64,000 nucleotides of DNA from Flammulina velutipes (taxonomy: Eukaryota > Basidiomycota > Agaricomycetes > Agaricales > Physalacriaceae): NCBI GenBank assembly GCA_011800155.1, contig CM022375.1:2790001-2854000 (forward strand), read 5' to 3'. Under the pieces are notes generated by a model that worked only from the letters and a program-made list of their open reading frames with translations, was not told the origin of the DNA and did not search any database. Both the position numbers and the translations under genes were made by a program. This document shows positions 44,913 through 55,009 of this stretch, in pieces. The first letter of the stretch is position 1, and every line of letters begins with the position of its first letter.

Positions 44913-44971
44913 CCTCCTCGCTGTTCGGAGCCCAGTGTAACATCTGGGGAGGTTCGATCCCTCCGAGGAGG
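44913..44971 (+). ncRNA. 59-nt tRNA-like mini-cloverleaf, copy 1
   Basis: CCTCCTC pairs with GAGGAGG at the ends; inside are three hairpins: GCT-GTTCGG-AGC, CCAG-TGTAACAT-CTGG and a T-arm-like GGAGG-TTCGATC-CCTCC containing a perfect B-box-like GGTTCGATCCC. Too short for a canonical tRNA. Copies 2 and 3 keep every helix. Whether it is transcribed is unknown. Confidence 0.4.
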
Positions 44972-45009
44972 CATATCCTACTGGCGCATCGTTTTGGCGT
45001 CCGATGTAT

Positions 45010-45394
45010 CGTGTGAGCCAAGTTGGTGCTGGTAGCTTTTAACCCTCCATAGATTCGTGTGTCTGACCGATATTGTTTCTCCTTCAGACATCTCTGTCGC
45101 CTTCCCTCATATATCCGACCCTCGACATAATCGTTGCATGGCGGATTCGGAGCCTCGGAGGGGTGAAGCGTAGAACGCGGAAATGTTTGCCCATTGTTTT
45201 CGTTGATTCATGTTCGCGCTGACGACAAATAGCTCGTCTGAACAATGGATGTCTTGGGTACGCGCGTGTATGATGTTGTGCTATAAGTACTCTAGTCGCT
45301 GGTCCTACGAGACTTGAAGCATATCATTTGTGTATTCGTGAGTACTACCTTACACTTCGACGAACCAAACTTATCTTTCCCCAGTCCTGCCGCT
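45010..45394. promoter_or_regulatory. Upstream region of F-box gene with UTR intron
   Basis: TATA-like GCTATAAGTAC at about 45281 and a 47-bp leader intron at 45338-45384 (GTGAGT to CCCCAG), ten bases before the ATG, as in the three paralogues. Confidence 0.55.
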
Positions 45395-46930
45395 ATGCCT
45401 GTCACTATCGACTCCCTTGCTCCCGAGACGCTGGGCGAGATATTCCTGCATGCATTCCGTTCCCAATCCGTCAAAGACTGGAATACCACCACTCTCCCGA
45501 ACCTCCTCCTAGTTTCCCAGCGTTGGAATGCCGTTATTGAGTCTCTCCCCGTCCGATGGACATCTGTCCTCGTTACCGAAAAGGCTGTCTACCCCCTCAA
45601 TGATCCACTTTTTCAATCAACGTGCTCTCGACTACGGAGGAGTCGAGATTATCCCCTCAACATTGCAATCAAACTCCCCAAGGAGATCGACCCGCACTTC
45701 GATGAAGAGGAGGCCGATATACTCGGAAGTATCATTAACGACGTAGCGTCCCGCCTCGAATCCTTCTCGCTCCACGCCTACCCCCGCACGCTCCAAACAT
45801 CTATCCTCTCCGAGTTCTATGGGACTCGCATGCCTCTCCTCCGGTCGTTCACCCACATCGGCTGCGAAGACCCCGCTCTTAGCCTCCAGGCGTGCTACCG
45901 CGGCTTCATCAAACCCGAAGACTACTACAACGTCCCCGCCATCCTACTATGGGAAGGGATAGAGGATGACCGTGCGGCACTGACAAAATGGGGAGCAGAA
46001 ATGTACCCAGCCCTCGAAGAAATCAAGATCGTCGGGGCTTTGTACGACTGGGGGAGTTTCCCTACCATGCGTGGACTCCGTCGACTTTCATTGCATAACC
46101 AACCCAAATTTCATCGGATTGCCGTTTTTGATTTTATGGAAATGCTCAAGCCTGTTCGTGAGACGCTGGAAGTGCTCGAGCTGACGGATATCCTGCGTGT
46201 GGGACCCGATGCGCCGGGGGAGCGAGTCCTTTTCAAGAAACTCACTGTCCTGTCCGTCGGGTATGACCACACGGTGGTGGCATTATATTTCTTCCTCTCT
46301 TGCGAGTTTCCACGGGTTGTGGACCTCACGCTCACGCATACCTCCGCGGGGCGCGATCTGCCATTCTACGACCCCACTTTTCCGCATCACGATCTCCTGG
46401 GTGCCGTCTTGGGTTCAGTATTATCCTTTGACTTACTCAAACGAGTCACCCTCAACGGTGTCGTATTCCCCAACGAGGAGTTTTCGAAAGTCGAAGTCCC
46501 GCGTCCGGGTGAAGAAGTCGAGCCGGAGAGACTTGAGTACTTGATGGATGAGTGCTTGTTATGGCCAGAGCAATTTCGGGCTTTTTGCGGGCATTGGACG
46601 ATGCCGCTTGCGATGTTCTTCCTCTACAGATTTGAATCACTCAAATATCTTTCCTTGAATAACCTCATTTGCTCTGATGGGAAGGAGAACATTTTGAGGA
46701 TGATGGGACGATACTGGCAGAAAGGGACGCTGGCTACGTTGGAGGAGTTACATTTTGACGGGCCTGCCGAAGGTGTACTTGATCTGTTGTCGGCGGTAGA
46801 GAAGGAGAAGGAATTAGGATTCCGGCCTTTACCGCTGGCAGTAACTGTCGGAGAGAAGTTGGAGGGTGCGCTTTCGGAGAAGGAGAAAGTTGCACTGCAG
46901 CAGTACACCAAGGTGTTAGGAAACGTGTAG
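45395..46930 (+). CDS. F-box protein, MPATINSL family, 511 aa
   Basis: Single-exon paralogue of 10381, 14888 and 48518. The F-box is at residues about 5-55 (SLAPETLGEIFLHAF, LPNLLLVSQRWNAVIES, RWTSVLV), followed by leucine-rich repeats and the family C-terminus (VTLNGVVFPNE, GHWTMPLAMFFLYRF, MMGRYWQKGTLATLEELHF, GVLDLLSAVEKEK, RPLPLAVTVGEKL). Upstream in-frame codons exist, but the shared start after the UTR intron is preferred. SCF adaptor by family; target unknown. Confidence 0.88.
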   Translation: MPVTIDSLAPETLGEIFLHAFRSQSVKDWNTTTLPNLLLVSQRWNAVIESLPVRWTSVLVTEKAVYPLNDPLFQSTCSRLRRSRDYPLNIAIKLPKEIDPHFDEEEADILGSIINDVASRLESFSLHAYPRTLQTSILSEFYGTRMPLLRSFTHIGCEDPALSLQACYRGFIKPEDYYNVPAILLWEGIEDDRAALTKWGAEMYPALEEIKIVGALYDWGSFPTMRGLRRLSLHNQPKFHRIAVFDFMEMLKPVRETLEVLELTDILRVGPDAPGERVLFKKLTVLSVGYDHTVVALYFFLSCEFPRVVDLTLTHTSAGRDLPFYDPTFPHHDLLGAVLGSVLSFDLLKRVTLNGVVFPNEEFSKVEVPRPGEEVEPERLEYLMDECLLWPEQFRAFCGHWTMPLAMFFLYRFESLKYLSLNNLICSDGKENILRMMGRYWQKGTLATLEELHFDGPAEGVLDLLSAVEKEKELGFRPLPLAVTVGEKLEGALSEKEKVALQQYTKVLGNV

Positions 46931-47295
46931 ATACACGATATAATACAAGATGTATCCATTATTTTCGAATGCTGTGAATAAACTCAAATATCTATCGATC
47001 TCGTTGCCATGCAAGCCACTCGTTACATTCCACAGACATCGAATGTAGAGCTCGATTGATAGAACGATGAGGAGAGTTGCTGCCAGATGCGATGTTCGAC
47101 TTTCGGAAGTGGGGCGATGGAAATGCTATTCTGGTCGATGTGCATGTAAATGTGTAAGTCTCTAACTATATACCAAGCGAAATGTAACGCAAAACTGATA
47201 ATCAACGGTGAGAGGGGTCCGATTGAACTGACTGAAGGAAATCCGGGGACGTCGTCCCGAGATCCGAACCCTCGTCTCCTTTCACCGTCATCTCC
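46931..47295. other. Intergenic, leader of next gene
   Basis: Contains the shared 5' leader GTCGTCCCGAGATCCGAA (about 47251) of the LPPEI family; otherwise nothing recognised. Confidence 0.4.
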
Positions 47296-48495
47296 ATGCC
47301 CCCTTTATCTTTTCCACCGGAAATCACTGCTCTCATCGTCGCCGAAATTGCCTCACAGAAACCAGCTTTTCTATCCAGTCTCATCCTCGCATGGCCAAAC
47401 GTCATTCCCTTTGTTCGGGAACATCGCTTCAAGAAAATTGAGATCGGCACGCCAAAAAGGCTAGAATCCTTCATTGCTATAAGCTCTCCGGGTGTAATGT
47501 TTTCAGTTCGGAGAGCACGGTTTTGGCGGAGCCATCATCCTCCTCTTGACATTGGTCGTCTAAGCCAGCTGGTTTCGACAGCGGTGAACTTGGAAGAGAT
47601 TGAACTGTGCGATTTTGAGATGGACTCGATAAATCTGGCCTTGTTGGCCTCCCTTCGTGCATGTACACATCTGACGACAGTGTGTCTTTCTAGCATCACC
47701 TCACAGTATCTTCCTGACATTTTTCCCGCCTTGCAACTCCTACCTCGTCTCGTCACTTTCAAACTTTGTTTGACAGGCTTACAAGGGCCAGTAGGTTCTA
47801 TTTCTCATCGAATGTCTGGAGATACATTGGGCCTGTATCCATCATGGAATGTTCACAATTTGGAGGCGCCACCAATAGCGCAGGTCTCTTGTCTGGAACT
47901 CACTCTATACGCACTCTGGGATCTACTAATATTGGACCTTATCGCCAGTCCAAAGACACCCTTTCCCAACCTGCGGAGCATCAAATTATACTCCCTTTTC
48001 ACTTTCCCTTACCATCCTTCTCGTCTATGTACACTCCTCGGGCGGTATAATGCTTCGTTGCGTCTCCTCGAGATAGGAGGAAACATAATAAATCCAAGTG
48101 AGTTCTCCTCGCGTCCCAATATGTATGCCAACCAGGTTTTCTACGTAGTGTCGCCTGAGCCCGAATCCTTCACATTACCTCCGAACTTGGAATCTTTCAA
48201 GTTTTCTGTCCATAGCCAATCCGATCTGGGCGCATACTACCAGGCCCTTTCCTCGAGTCACGGAAGCTTGACCACCATCACGATGTGTCTGCGATACTTG
48301 CACGCAGGGATGTGGCCAACCATTGCTCGTCTTGATGCTGTGCTCGCCGGGTTGGATTTGGATCGGTTGAACATCGAAGGGAGCAAGCAGCATGGCGGGC
48401 TTGTGGCGGTGATAGAGAAGCATTTCCCGAGATGCGTGGAACGATATACGAAAGGCTACATTGGGAGAGATACGTACATCTTCCATGGCAAATAA
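47296..48495 (+). CDS. F-box/LRR-like protein, LPPEI family, 382 aa
   Basis: Third intact member near 6778. F-box-like FPPEITALIVAEIA and AWPNVIPFVREHRFKKI, leucine-rich body, family motif YPSWNVHNLEAP and ILDLIASPKTPFPNL, ending VERYTKGYIGRDTYIFHGK. Exons 47296-48097 and 48149-48495; the 51-bp intron (GTGAGT to CGTAG) sits at the family's conserved position. Unusually it is a multiple of three and stop-free, so an unspliced transcript would encode 17 extra residues (399 aa). It ends 22 bp from the stop of the convergent gene at 48518. Confidence 0.85.
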   Translation: MPPLSFPPEITALIVAEIASQKPAFLSSLILAWPNVIPFVREHRFKKIEIGTPKRLESFIAISSPGVMFSVRRARFWRSHHPPLDIGRLSQLVSTAVNLEEIELCDFEMDSINLALLASLRACTHLTTVCLSSITSQYLPDIFPALQLLPRLVTFKLCLTGLQGPVGSISHRMSGDTLGLYPSWNVHNLEAPPIAQVSCLELTLYALWDLLILDLIASPKTPFPNLRSIKLYSLFTFPYHPSRLCTLLGRYNASLRLLEIGGNIINPSEFSSRPNMYANQVFYVVSPEPESFTLPPNLESFKFSVHSQSDLGAYYQALSSSHGSLTTITMCLRYLHAGMWPTIARLDAVLAGLDLDRLNIEGSKQHGGLVAVIEKHFPRCVERYTKGYIGRDTYIFHGK

Positions 48496-48517
48496 CTTTC
48501 TCATATATATATTGCAG

Positions 48518-50044
48518 CTACACTGTTTCTAATGCATTGACGTAGTAATACAGCTCCGATTTCTCTGCCTCCGACAGGGCACTCACTGCCGTCCCGCCAA
48601 CGCTGATCTGCAGCGGCAAAGGTCTAAATCCGGATTTCTTATCCTTCATAACCGCTGATAACACATCGAGCACACCATCGGAAGGCCCGTCGAGATGCAG
48701 CGTCTCCAACGTAGAAAACGCACCCTGCTGCCAGTATCGTCCAATCATCTTCATCAAATTCTCCTTTTGATCGCTGCAAACAAGGTTCTCTAACGAGAGG
48801 TGCTTCAGCGAGTCAAACTTGAACAGGAAGAGCATCATAAGGGGCATCGACCAGTGTCCACAAATTGGCGCGAGACGTGGCAGTTGGAAGTGATCCATGA
48901 GAAAATCCTCTGTCGCTTCAGACTCCGTCCCAGGCCGCGGGATATTGACTCGTTCGATGATTTCGTTCGGGAATACAACACCGTTAAGTGTGAGCCTCTC
49001 CACTTGAGTCAAAGGGGCCGTTCCGATGAGGTAGAGGATGACATCGTGAGACTCCGAAGGAATGCATGTATCACGACCTTCATATATATGCGTGAGGGTG
49101 AGATCCTTCAGCGCAGGAAAGTATATCGCTGGGAGAAAGTCGTAGGCGATGTCCACATCGTCATATCCCAGAGAAAAGCTCTTGAGGCTGCGGAATGTAA
49201 TAAACCCTTCCAAGTCATCTGGTTCCCGGCGCATGACATCCACGAGCTCCAGGACTTCAAGCGTCCCACTGATAGGCTCTAGCATCGTGAGAAGAGTCTT
49301 CATGAAGATCTTGCTTCTCTTTGGTTGTCCGCGCAGGGAAATCCGACGGATACTGTGCATGATCGGGAGACAATGCCAGCAATAACGCGCTCCGGTAATC
49401 TCAATGTTTTCGAGAACGGGATACATATCCATGCCCCATTCGTTCAAGAGTTTCCGGTCCACGTGCATCTGATCGGATTCGTCCTGAAGGATAGAGGGCA
49501 GATACTGGCGTACAAGTTCGAAGTAGCCGGGTCTAAGGTAGTTGTTGAGTAGGCCGATATCGGGATCTTCAGAACCGACGTGGGTGAAGGAGCGGAGGAG
49601 GGGCATTGGGGTCTCTCCGAGCTGGCATAGAACAGCCATTTGGAGAACACGTGATTCAGAACGAATTTCGAGGGATTGGACGCGGGACGCCACACTCCTG
49701 ATTATCGCTCCCAATATTTCAGCTTCCTTCCTAGCGAAGACGTATGGCATGGGTTTACGAGGTAGTTTGATTGTGATGCTGAGGGGATGCTTTCCACTAC
49801 GGCGCAGCCTCTTATGGGTCGATATGAAAAGTGATTGGCCGGGAATATGCGCAGATTTCTCGGTGACGAAGAGGGATGTCCATAGCGCCGTGTAGGACTC
49901 AATGATGGCTCTGAACTGGGGAGATACCAGCAGGAGAGCCGGTAATGTGCTGGTATACCAGTCCTCGACGGACTGGGAGAGGAATGCGTGCAAGAATATC
50001 TCGCCGAGCGTCTCGGGCGCGAGAGAGTTGATGGTAGCGGGCAT
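48518..50044 (-). CDS. F-box protein, MPATINSL family, 508 aa
   Basis: Closest relative of 14888: nearly identical through the F-box and the CQLGETPMPLLRSFTHVG region, with the same C-terminal block (LTLNGVVFPNE, GHWSMPLMMLFLFKF, MIGRYWQQGAFSTLETLHL). Single exon. A 48-bp leader intron at 50049-50096 lies four bases before the start. It is part of an inverted duplication that also carries the divergent promoter and the gene at 50484. Here both divergent genes are intact, unlike at 13.4-16.4 kb. Confidence 0.88.
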   Translation of the reverse strand: MPATINSLAPETLGEIFLHAFLSQSVEDWYTSTLPALLLVSPQFRAIIESYTALWTSLFVTEKSAHIPGQSLFISTHKRLRRSGKHPLSITIKLPRKPMPYVFARKEAEILGAIIRSVASRVQSLEIRSESRVLQMAVLCQLGETPMPLLRSFTHVGSEDPDIGLLNNYLRPGYFELVRQYLPSILQDESDQMHVDRKLLNEWGMDMYPVLENIEITGARYCWHCLPIMHSIRRISLRGQPKRSKIFMKTLLTMLEPISGTLEVLELVDVMRREPDDLEGFITFRSLKSFSLGYDDVDIAYDFLPAIYFPALKDLTLTHIYEGRDTCIPSESHDVILYLIGTAPLTQVERLTLNGVVFPNEIIERVNIPRPGTESEATEDFLMDHFQLPRLAPICGHWSMPLMMLFLFKFDSLKHLSLENLVCSDQKENLMKMIGRYWQQGAFSTLETLHLDGPSDGVLDVLSAVMKDKKSGFRPLPLQISVGGTAVSALSEAEKSELYYYVNALETV

Positions 50045-50483
50045 CGTACTAGAGGTATATCAAGAAGAGCACTTGTATCAGAAGACGCGTACTCACAAAT
50101 TGGTGCGTTGGATGGATTCAAAAGTCGGGGGAAACTGGGGGTTAGCCGACAGCCTCACCAATGTTTATTTATACGCATATGAGCAGACACGTGCAGAAGA
50201 CCATCTTGTACATCCATTGTTACAATAACCCAAACAATCACAGTTATTACTGCGGGAAAACCCGCACACTTCCAATTGACGACCCGTTTTGGAAAGTATG
50301 TCTCCTTCTGTACACATTGTTAGATAAATATAGATATGATAGTTCCAGTGTTTCCCACGTACGATTCTGAAGCCCTCTGACCCGTACCTGGAGTTTCAGA
50401 AACGTCGCGACGAGGCAAGGGTCCTAATTAATTTTGTCCGTCGCAACGGGAAACGGGCCGGTAACTTCCCTTCGCCTTTCACC
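50045..50483. promoter_or_regulatory. Bidirectional promoter region, copy 2
   Basis: 439 bp between divergent F-box genes, inverted copy of 14451-14887. GCGTATAAATAAACATTGG (minus strand, about 50165) is conserved with copy 1, as are the UTR intron and the CATATCTATATT-like block. Confidence 0.6.
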
Positions 50484-51622
50484 ATGGACATCCTCCCAGC
50501 AGAAATCAATGCTCTCATCGTCACCGAGCTCTCCAACTCCAAAGCGTCCCTCTCCTCTCTGGCTCTCGCATGCCCAAACACCCTCCACTTCGTTCGCGCA
50601 CTTCGTTTCGCACGCGTCACTCTAAACACCCATTCCAAAATGCTAAAGCTTCTCAGCATCATCGACGGCGCACCGGAAATATCCAACGCGATTCGCGAGC
50701 TCGAAATCTACCACTGTAACTTGACCGAACCTCACCAGTTATTCCATTTGGTCTCCAGCGCGACCAACCTTCAAAAATTGACGCTGCATGGACGGACGTG
50801 CATGAACGATGTATTAGACCTCCCTGGCTCTTCCCTGAAATGCACACCGTGCCTTAGAAAGATATCCCTCATAGCACTCTCCTTCCCCCAGCTTTCCGAC
50901 CTCACCCAACTCCTCGAATTCGTCCCCCACGGTACCGCGCTCTCCCTAGAAGGAGTGTCGATACAAGAGCTAAGCACTCTCGCTCGTCGTTTACGGCCAG
51001 GCATAGCCGACGTTCAATGGGATTCGACAATGCATTGTCCTCCCTGGGATACCCAAGACTTCGAGGCGCCCAAACCCATCCCACAGATCATCGGTCTCAA
51101 GCTTAGACTCTCCGGCCCACACTACCTTCTCTTCCTGGACATCCTCAGCGGCCCAAAGACGCCGTTCCCAAACCTCCAAGACATCGCACTACGTTTCTAC
51201 CCCGTAAAGCGATATGTCCCCCACCGTCTTCCCGCGCTCCTGGAAAGATATCGAACGTCGCTGCGCGTGCTCGAGGTGGATGGCCTGGACAAAGGTGAGT
51301 TTTCGTCCCCGTCTTTAACATACATATGAACTTACTGAGCACAGTCCCCGCCCTGATCCTTCCCCCGACATTGGAGCATTTCAAGTGGCCCGTTACGCTG
51401 ACGGATCTGGATGCATTGGAGCGTTTTCGTCAGATCCTCGAATCAAGCCGTCCAACGTTGAAGATCGTCTCGTCGAACCACACCAAATCGGTAGATACGA
51501 TCATCGCAGAGATGGATTGGAAACTGGCAGGAAATCAGTCTGGGTTGGGGACAAAGTGTTTTCCTCGAAGTCTGAAGCAGAGTATGGACGGTGAATGGCG
51601 GGGAGGTACTTCTTGGGTATGA
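50484..51622 (+). CDS. F-box/LRR-like protein MDILPAEI, intact copy, 362 aa
   Basis: Exons 50484-51294 and 51345-51622, 50-bp intron (GTGAGT to CACAG). Short F-box-like start (ILPAEINALIVTELSNSK, ACPNTLHFVRALRFARV), leucine-rich body, motif CPPWDTQDFEAP, LLFLDILSGPKTPFPNL, and a second exon beginning VPALILPPTLEHFKWP. The duplicate at 13403-14450 has lost eight bases and gained a stop. A further fragment of exon 2 lies at about 54870-54990. Likely ubiquitin-ligase adaptor. Confidence 0.85.
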
Positions 51623-51639
51623 GAGTGGATAATACATGT

Positions 51640-52420
51640 TCGTAGTCATTGGTACCGATTTCGTATGAGTACGTATACGAAAGTAAAGGATGGGGTCTTC
51701 TTCGTGTGCATGCAGATCGATATCGGCGGGAAAATGGTCGTGGTAGGGATAGTCCCAGAGCATTAATCTTGCGGCGATGGATGGTGAAAGATATATCTGG
51801 CGTCGAATATGACAATCAAGGTACAAAGAGGGTGCTGGACGTCGGTGAAGACGAAGGCGGCTAGGTCGATATGCATTGCAGCGTCGACGTCTGGAATTAG
51901 GGTAAGAAATATGTCGAAAAGCAAAGCGACGTGACATACAGCAGACAACGGGTCATAGAAACGCAGGCGATAGCTTTCCCTCTGTCGGATTCCATCCTTC
52001 CCTTCCAGTGTCGTGAATCGTCGTCAGCCTTTATAGCCCAGGTTGGTCTGGACGATGGTGGTAGCGCTAAGGCGGCAACGTCGGGAACAGAGAGACAGGA
52101 TAGCGATAATCGGTCTTCGGATACGCGTCAGACGACAAAGAGTGTGACTGAGATCATCGACATAGAGCACGAAGGATCTGGGATGGGATAAGTCAACGTG
52201 AATGCAGCGCATACTGCGACGTACAATTTCCTAGGGCGACCCTCTCGGATGTTTAATGGCTCAGTACTTGTGCACACAGAGCGACGCAAAGTGACCTTGG
52301 ATATAGAAGCAAATCATCCGGCCACGACACTTGGTGAGAAGAAAAAGAGATGGTGGTCGATGAGCAAGCCAGGAACGGTACGACGGGCCGAGCTTCCGCG
52401 TCATCACCACCAAAATTGTT
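51640..52420 (-). repeat. Dispersed repeat R, copy 4 (inverted)
   Basis: Reads on the minus strand as copy 2: GGCCCGTCGTACCGTTCCTG at about 52395, TTGTACGTCGCAG near 52225, and the block near 51500-51800 matching 13150-13440. It continues the inverted duplication that includes the two F-box genes. 52420-52900 holds nothing recognised. Confidence 0.65.
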
Positions 52421-52971
52421 AGACTCCATACTCTTAGACGAATGACTGGACAGCGTCTACTCGCTGATATGTTATGTCGTATTTGACGCCGAATATGATG
52501 CTTCTCGAACGGACTTACTCATCGACGACGCCCTGACGATCATCGCAGCCCTCGTGGTGCGCCCCGAATTCTGAGTGTTGAACGTTGAACGTTGAACACC
52601 AACAGAAGTGGTTCATTCAAATCGAGACCTTGGGTGGCATAAACAATAAGATTGAATCCCCCGATTATATTGACTCATCATGGTTCGCCTCGCGCAACTC
52701 CTTATCGACAATACAGTTCCATATACTTCGACGTCAACGTCAACCTCCACTCCACCGTTTACCGAGCATAGATTCTTTGCTTGACGAGATGGTCGCAAGG
52801 ATTACAGAAACCATGTGAGATCACTGGGACTATGGAGCGTATAACGCCTTAGAAATTTCGAGTGTACATAACCTATTGATCATACAAGGCGAAAAGAAAA
52901 ACAAGAGCTACATGACGAGACAGTAGATATAGAAGTACAACTGGTATAGATCGTTCTGAGGGAAAAGACCG

Positions 52972-54257
52972 CTAAATCGCTATATTGAACATAATTAGTG
53001 CATGTTATAAAGTTCAATGAAAGCCGCTCACTGAGATGCATTCCTTGTTCGGCAGCAATAACTTCTGCTCCTAGACCCTTCGCATAGACCAGCGCTCGGA
53101 CTTGCTCCAGGATAGTTTGTCGCGGGGGGACGCGACTACGCATGTCATCCTTACAGTGAATGATCACCACGCGAAGACCAATCAGAATTCCGCGCAAAGC
53201 TCGCGGATCCACAGCGACCTTCTGTTTCTTCGAGGTCCGTCGAGTAGAACTTGAAGATGTCGAAGTTCTGTGCTTGTATACCTCCTCTGCGAAAGCGACA
53301 AGCTCGTCGACCAAGTGCTTAGGCGAGAGATGGCCGTAAAGCTCGCTGTCCTTTCGTTCACATGTATACGAACATTCGATGAATATTGTCGAGAGCTCCG
53401 TTGGGAATTTCGGCGCGGCGATGTTCCAGACATGGATATTCTGAGGGTTTGAAGACAGCGAGTCTGGTTCGACGTCACCAAAGAAGAGGAATTCCTTGCC
53501 GGTGGGATCATGTCTGACGAAGAAAGCGCTGGACTGATATTCTTTGCTGCCTGCGCATCCGTGACTGACGGGATGCATTTGAATGGATATGTCCCGATGA
53601 ACTGCTCGATATCTGTTTCCGACTTGAAGCCTGGGAAATAAACTGTCAACACGATCTGAACACGAAGAACAGGTGACCTACTCTTTCAGAAAATACTTGT
53701 GAGAATCATCATGCTCCTTATAGCTCGCCAGATCCGGCCATACGAGACCTTGGAATATGTGGGTTTTGAGGACTTCGAGGACTTGCTTTGCGGCATAGAT
53801 GCGTTTACGCGGACCAGAGGATGCCCCGGCGGAAATGACAAGACTGTTGATGTGATCCAGGTGAGGATGGCTCAAGACGAACGATCTGTTGGCGGTGAGA
53901 AATTGACAGAATGCACGGGAATATGACTGCGACGCACTGGATCCAAGAGTAAATTTCTGCAGGGGAGCAATTGTTGTTGAAGAGAGATGGATTCCTTCCG
54001 AGAATGCGACGCAAGGCCCCTTGTCCAGAGCCTCGGGTTTCCTGGTCAGCTAGTGTATCCGTAGGTTGTGATGGCTCTACTCACCAGCTTCCAAAGCCAC
54101 CATACCGTGGTTCCAGTTGCGATCTGCAGGCTTCAAAAGATATCTGGAAGAGAAATTAGTGTCTAGCGGATAAGGATTGGCACGCAACGTACGCCGACAA
54201 GTCAGTCTCGTCGATGCCTCCGCCTGCGCCAAGGACAACGAGGTCAAAAGTATGCAT
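52972..54257 (-). CDS. Class II (PDE1-like) cyclic nucleotide phosphodiesterase, apparent frameshift
   Basis: Metallo-beta-lactamase-fold enzyme that hydrolyses cAMP/cGMP to 5'-nucleotides. Exons on the minus strand: 54257-54193 (MHTFDLVVLGAGGGIDETDL), 54143-54085 (YLLKPADRNWNHGMVALEA), 54031-53938 (GSGQGALRRILGRNP), 53885 onward (SFVLSHPHLDHINSLV, the HxHxDH metal motif), then KEFLFFGDVEPDSL, STIFIECSYTCERKDSELYG and HLSPKHLVDEL. A last 52-bp intron (52980-53031) precedes a two-codon exon giving QGMHLTI. Near 53583 the frame giving YPFKCIP and the frame giving VSHGCAGSKEY differ by one base, and the junction around 53660-53690 could not be joined in phase. Either one base is missing or the gene is decaying. 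Confidence 0.75.
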
Positions 54258-54860
54258 TGAATGGGTGAAGGGATCTTTAGCGTCGTTGAATAGATGAGCC
54301 GGTATGTGGGTGATGAGATTGCGAGCAGTGGGGAAAAGACAGGAAGGGAACAACGTCAGGCCACGGATGTTTAAATATTGGACACTGGCATTGTTCACCC
54401 AGAATTCCGACAATTATCGGATCCGCTCATTGTCGACTGCGGTCAAACCAGTTCAGGTACTGAAGGATTCATTAAGATTATTGTCCATGCCGAAGATTCT
54501 GAACAATGCCAGTCGCGTCGGCAAAGTTCAAGCAAATGCTGCAAAGTTCGCCAATCTTGAAGAACACCTTTCTGGAAACAGTTTGTAATCGTTCAGATCA
54601 ATTGCAAAACGATTTGGCCAATGCTTGTCAACAAAAGAGCCTACTACCATGCCGCGCCACCAATAGTGAGTCACCGCGTCCTGTGTAAATGATTGTAATG
54701 AGCGACAGATACTCAGGATTTTCATTGTGCGCACCAATTGAAGGACAATACGAATTCCTTCCTGCAACTATAGATTGTAGGAACACTTCCATCCAGCCAT
54801 GCTAAAATTGTCGAACAAAAGGATCTTCTCGGCGTTCGCCGCTCACACTCAGCTGGCGAA
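54258..54860. other. Intergenic, nothing firm
   Basis: Contains the 5' flank of the phosphodiesterase gene and short frames without family features. Confidence 0.35.
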
Positions 54861-54869
54861 ATCAATAGA

Positions 54870-54990
54870 GCCCTTTCGTCAGATCCTCGAATCAAGTCGC
54901 CCGACCTTGAAGATCGTCTCGAACCGCGTAAGATGAACGCAGAGATGGTTCGTAAACTGGTATAGAATCAATCTGGGTTGAGGACGAAGT
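54870..54990 (+). pseudogene. Fragment of MDILPAEI F-box gene, exon 2
   Basis: TTTCGTCAGATCCTCGAATC and CGACCTTGAAGATCGTCTCG match 51425-51475 in the same order, followed by AATCTGGGTTG and GAAGTGTTTTCCTTC as at 51535-51565. Only the tail remains; repeat R follows directly, as at the other F-box loci. Confidence 0.6.
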
Positions 54991-55009
54991 GTTTTCCTTC
55001 TGGAGCAGA

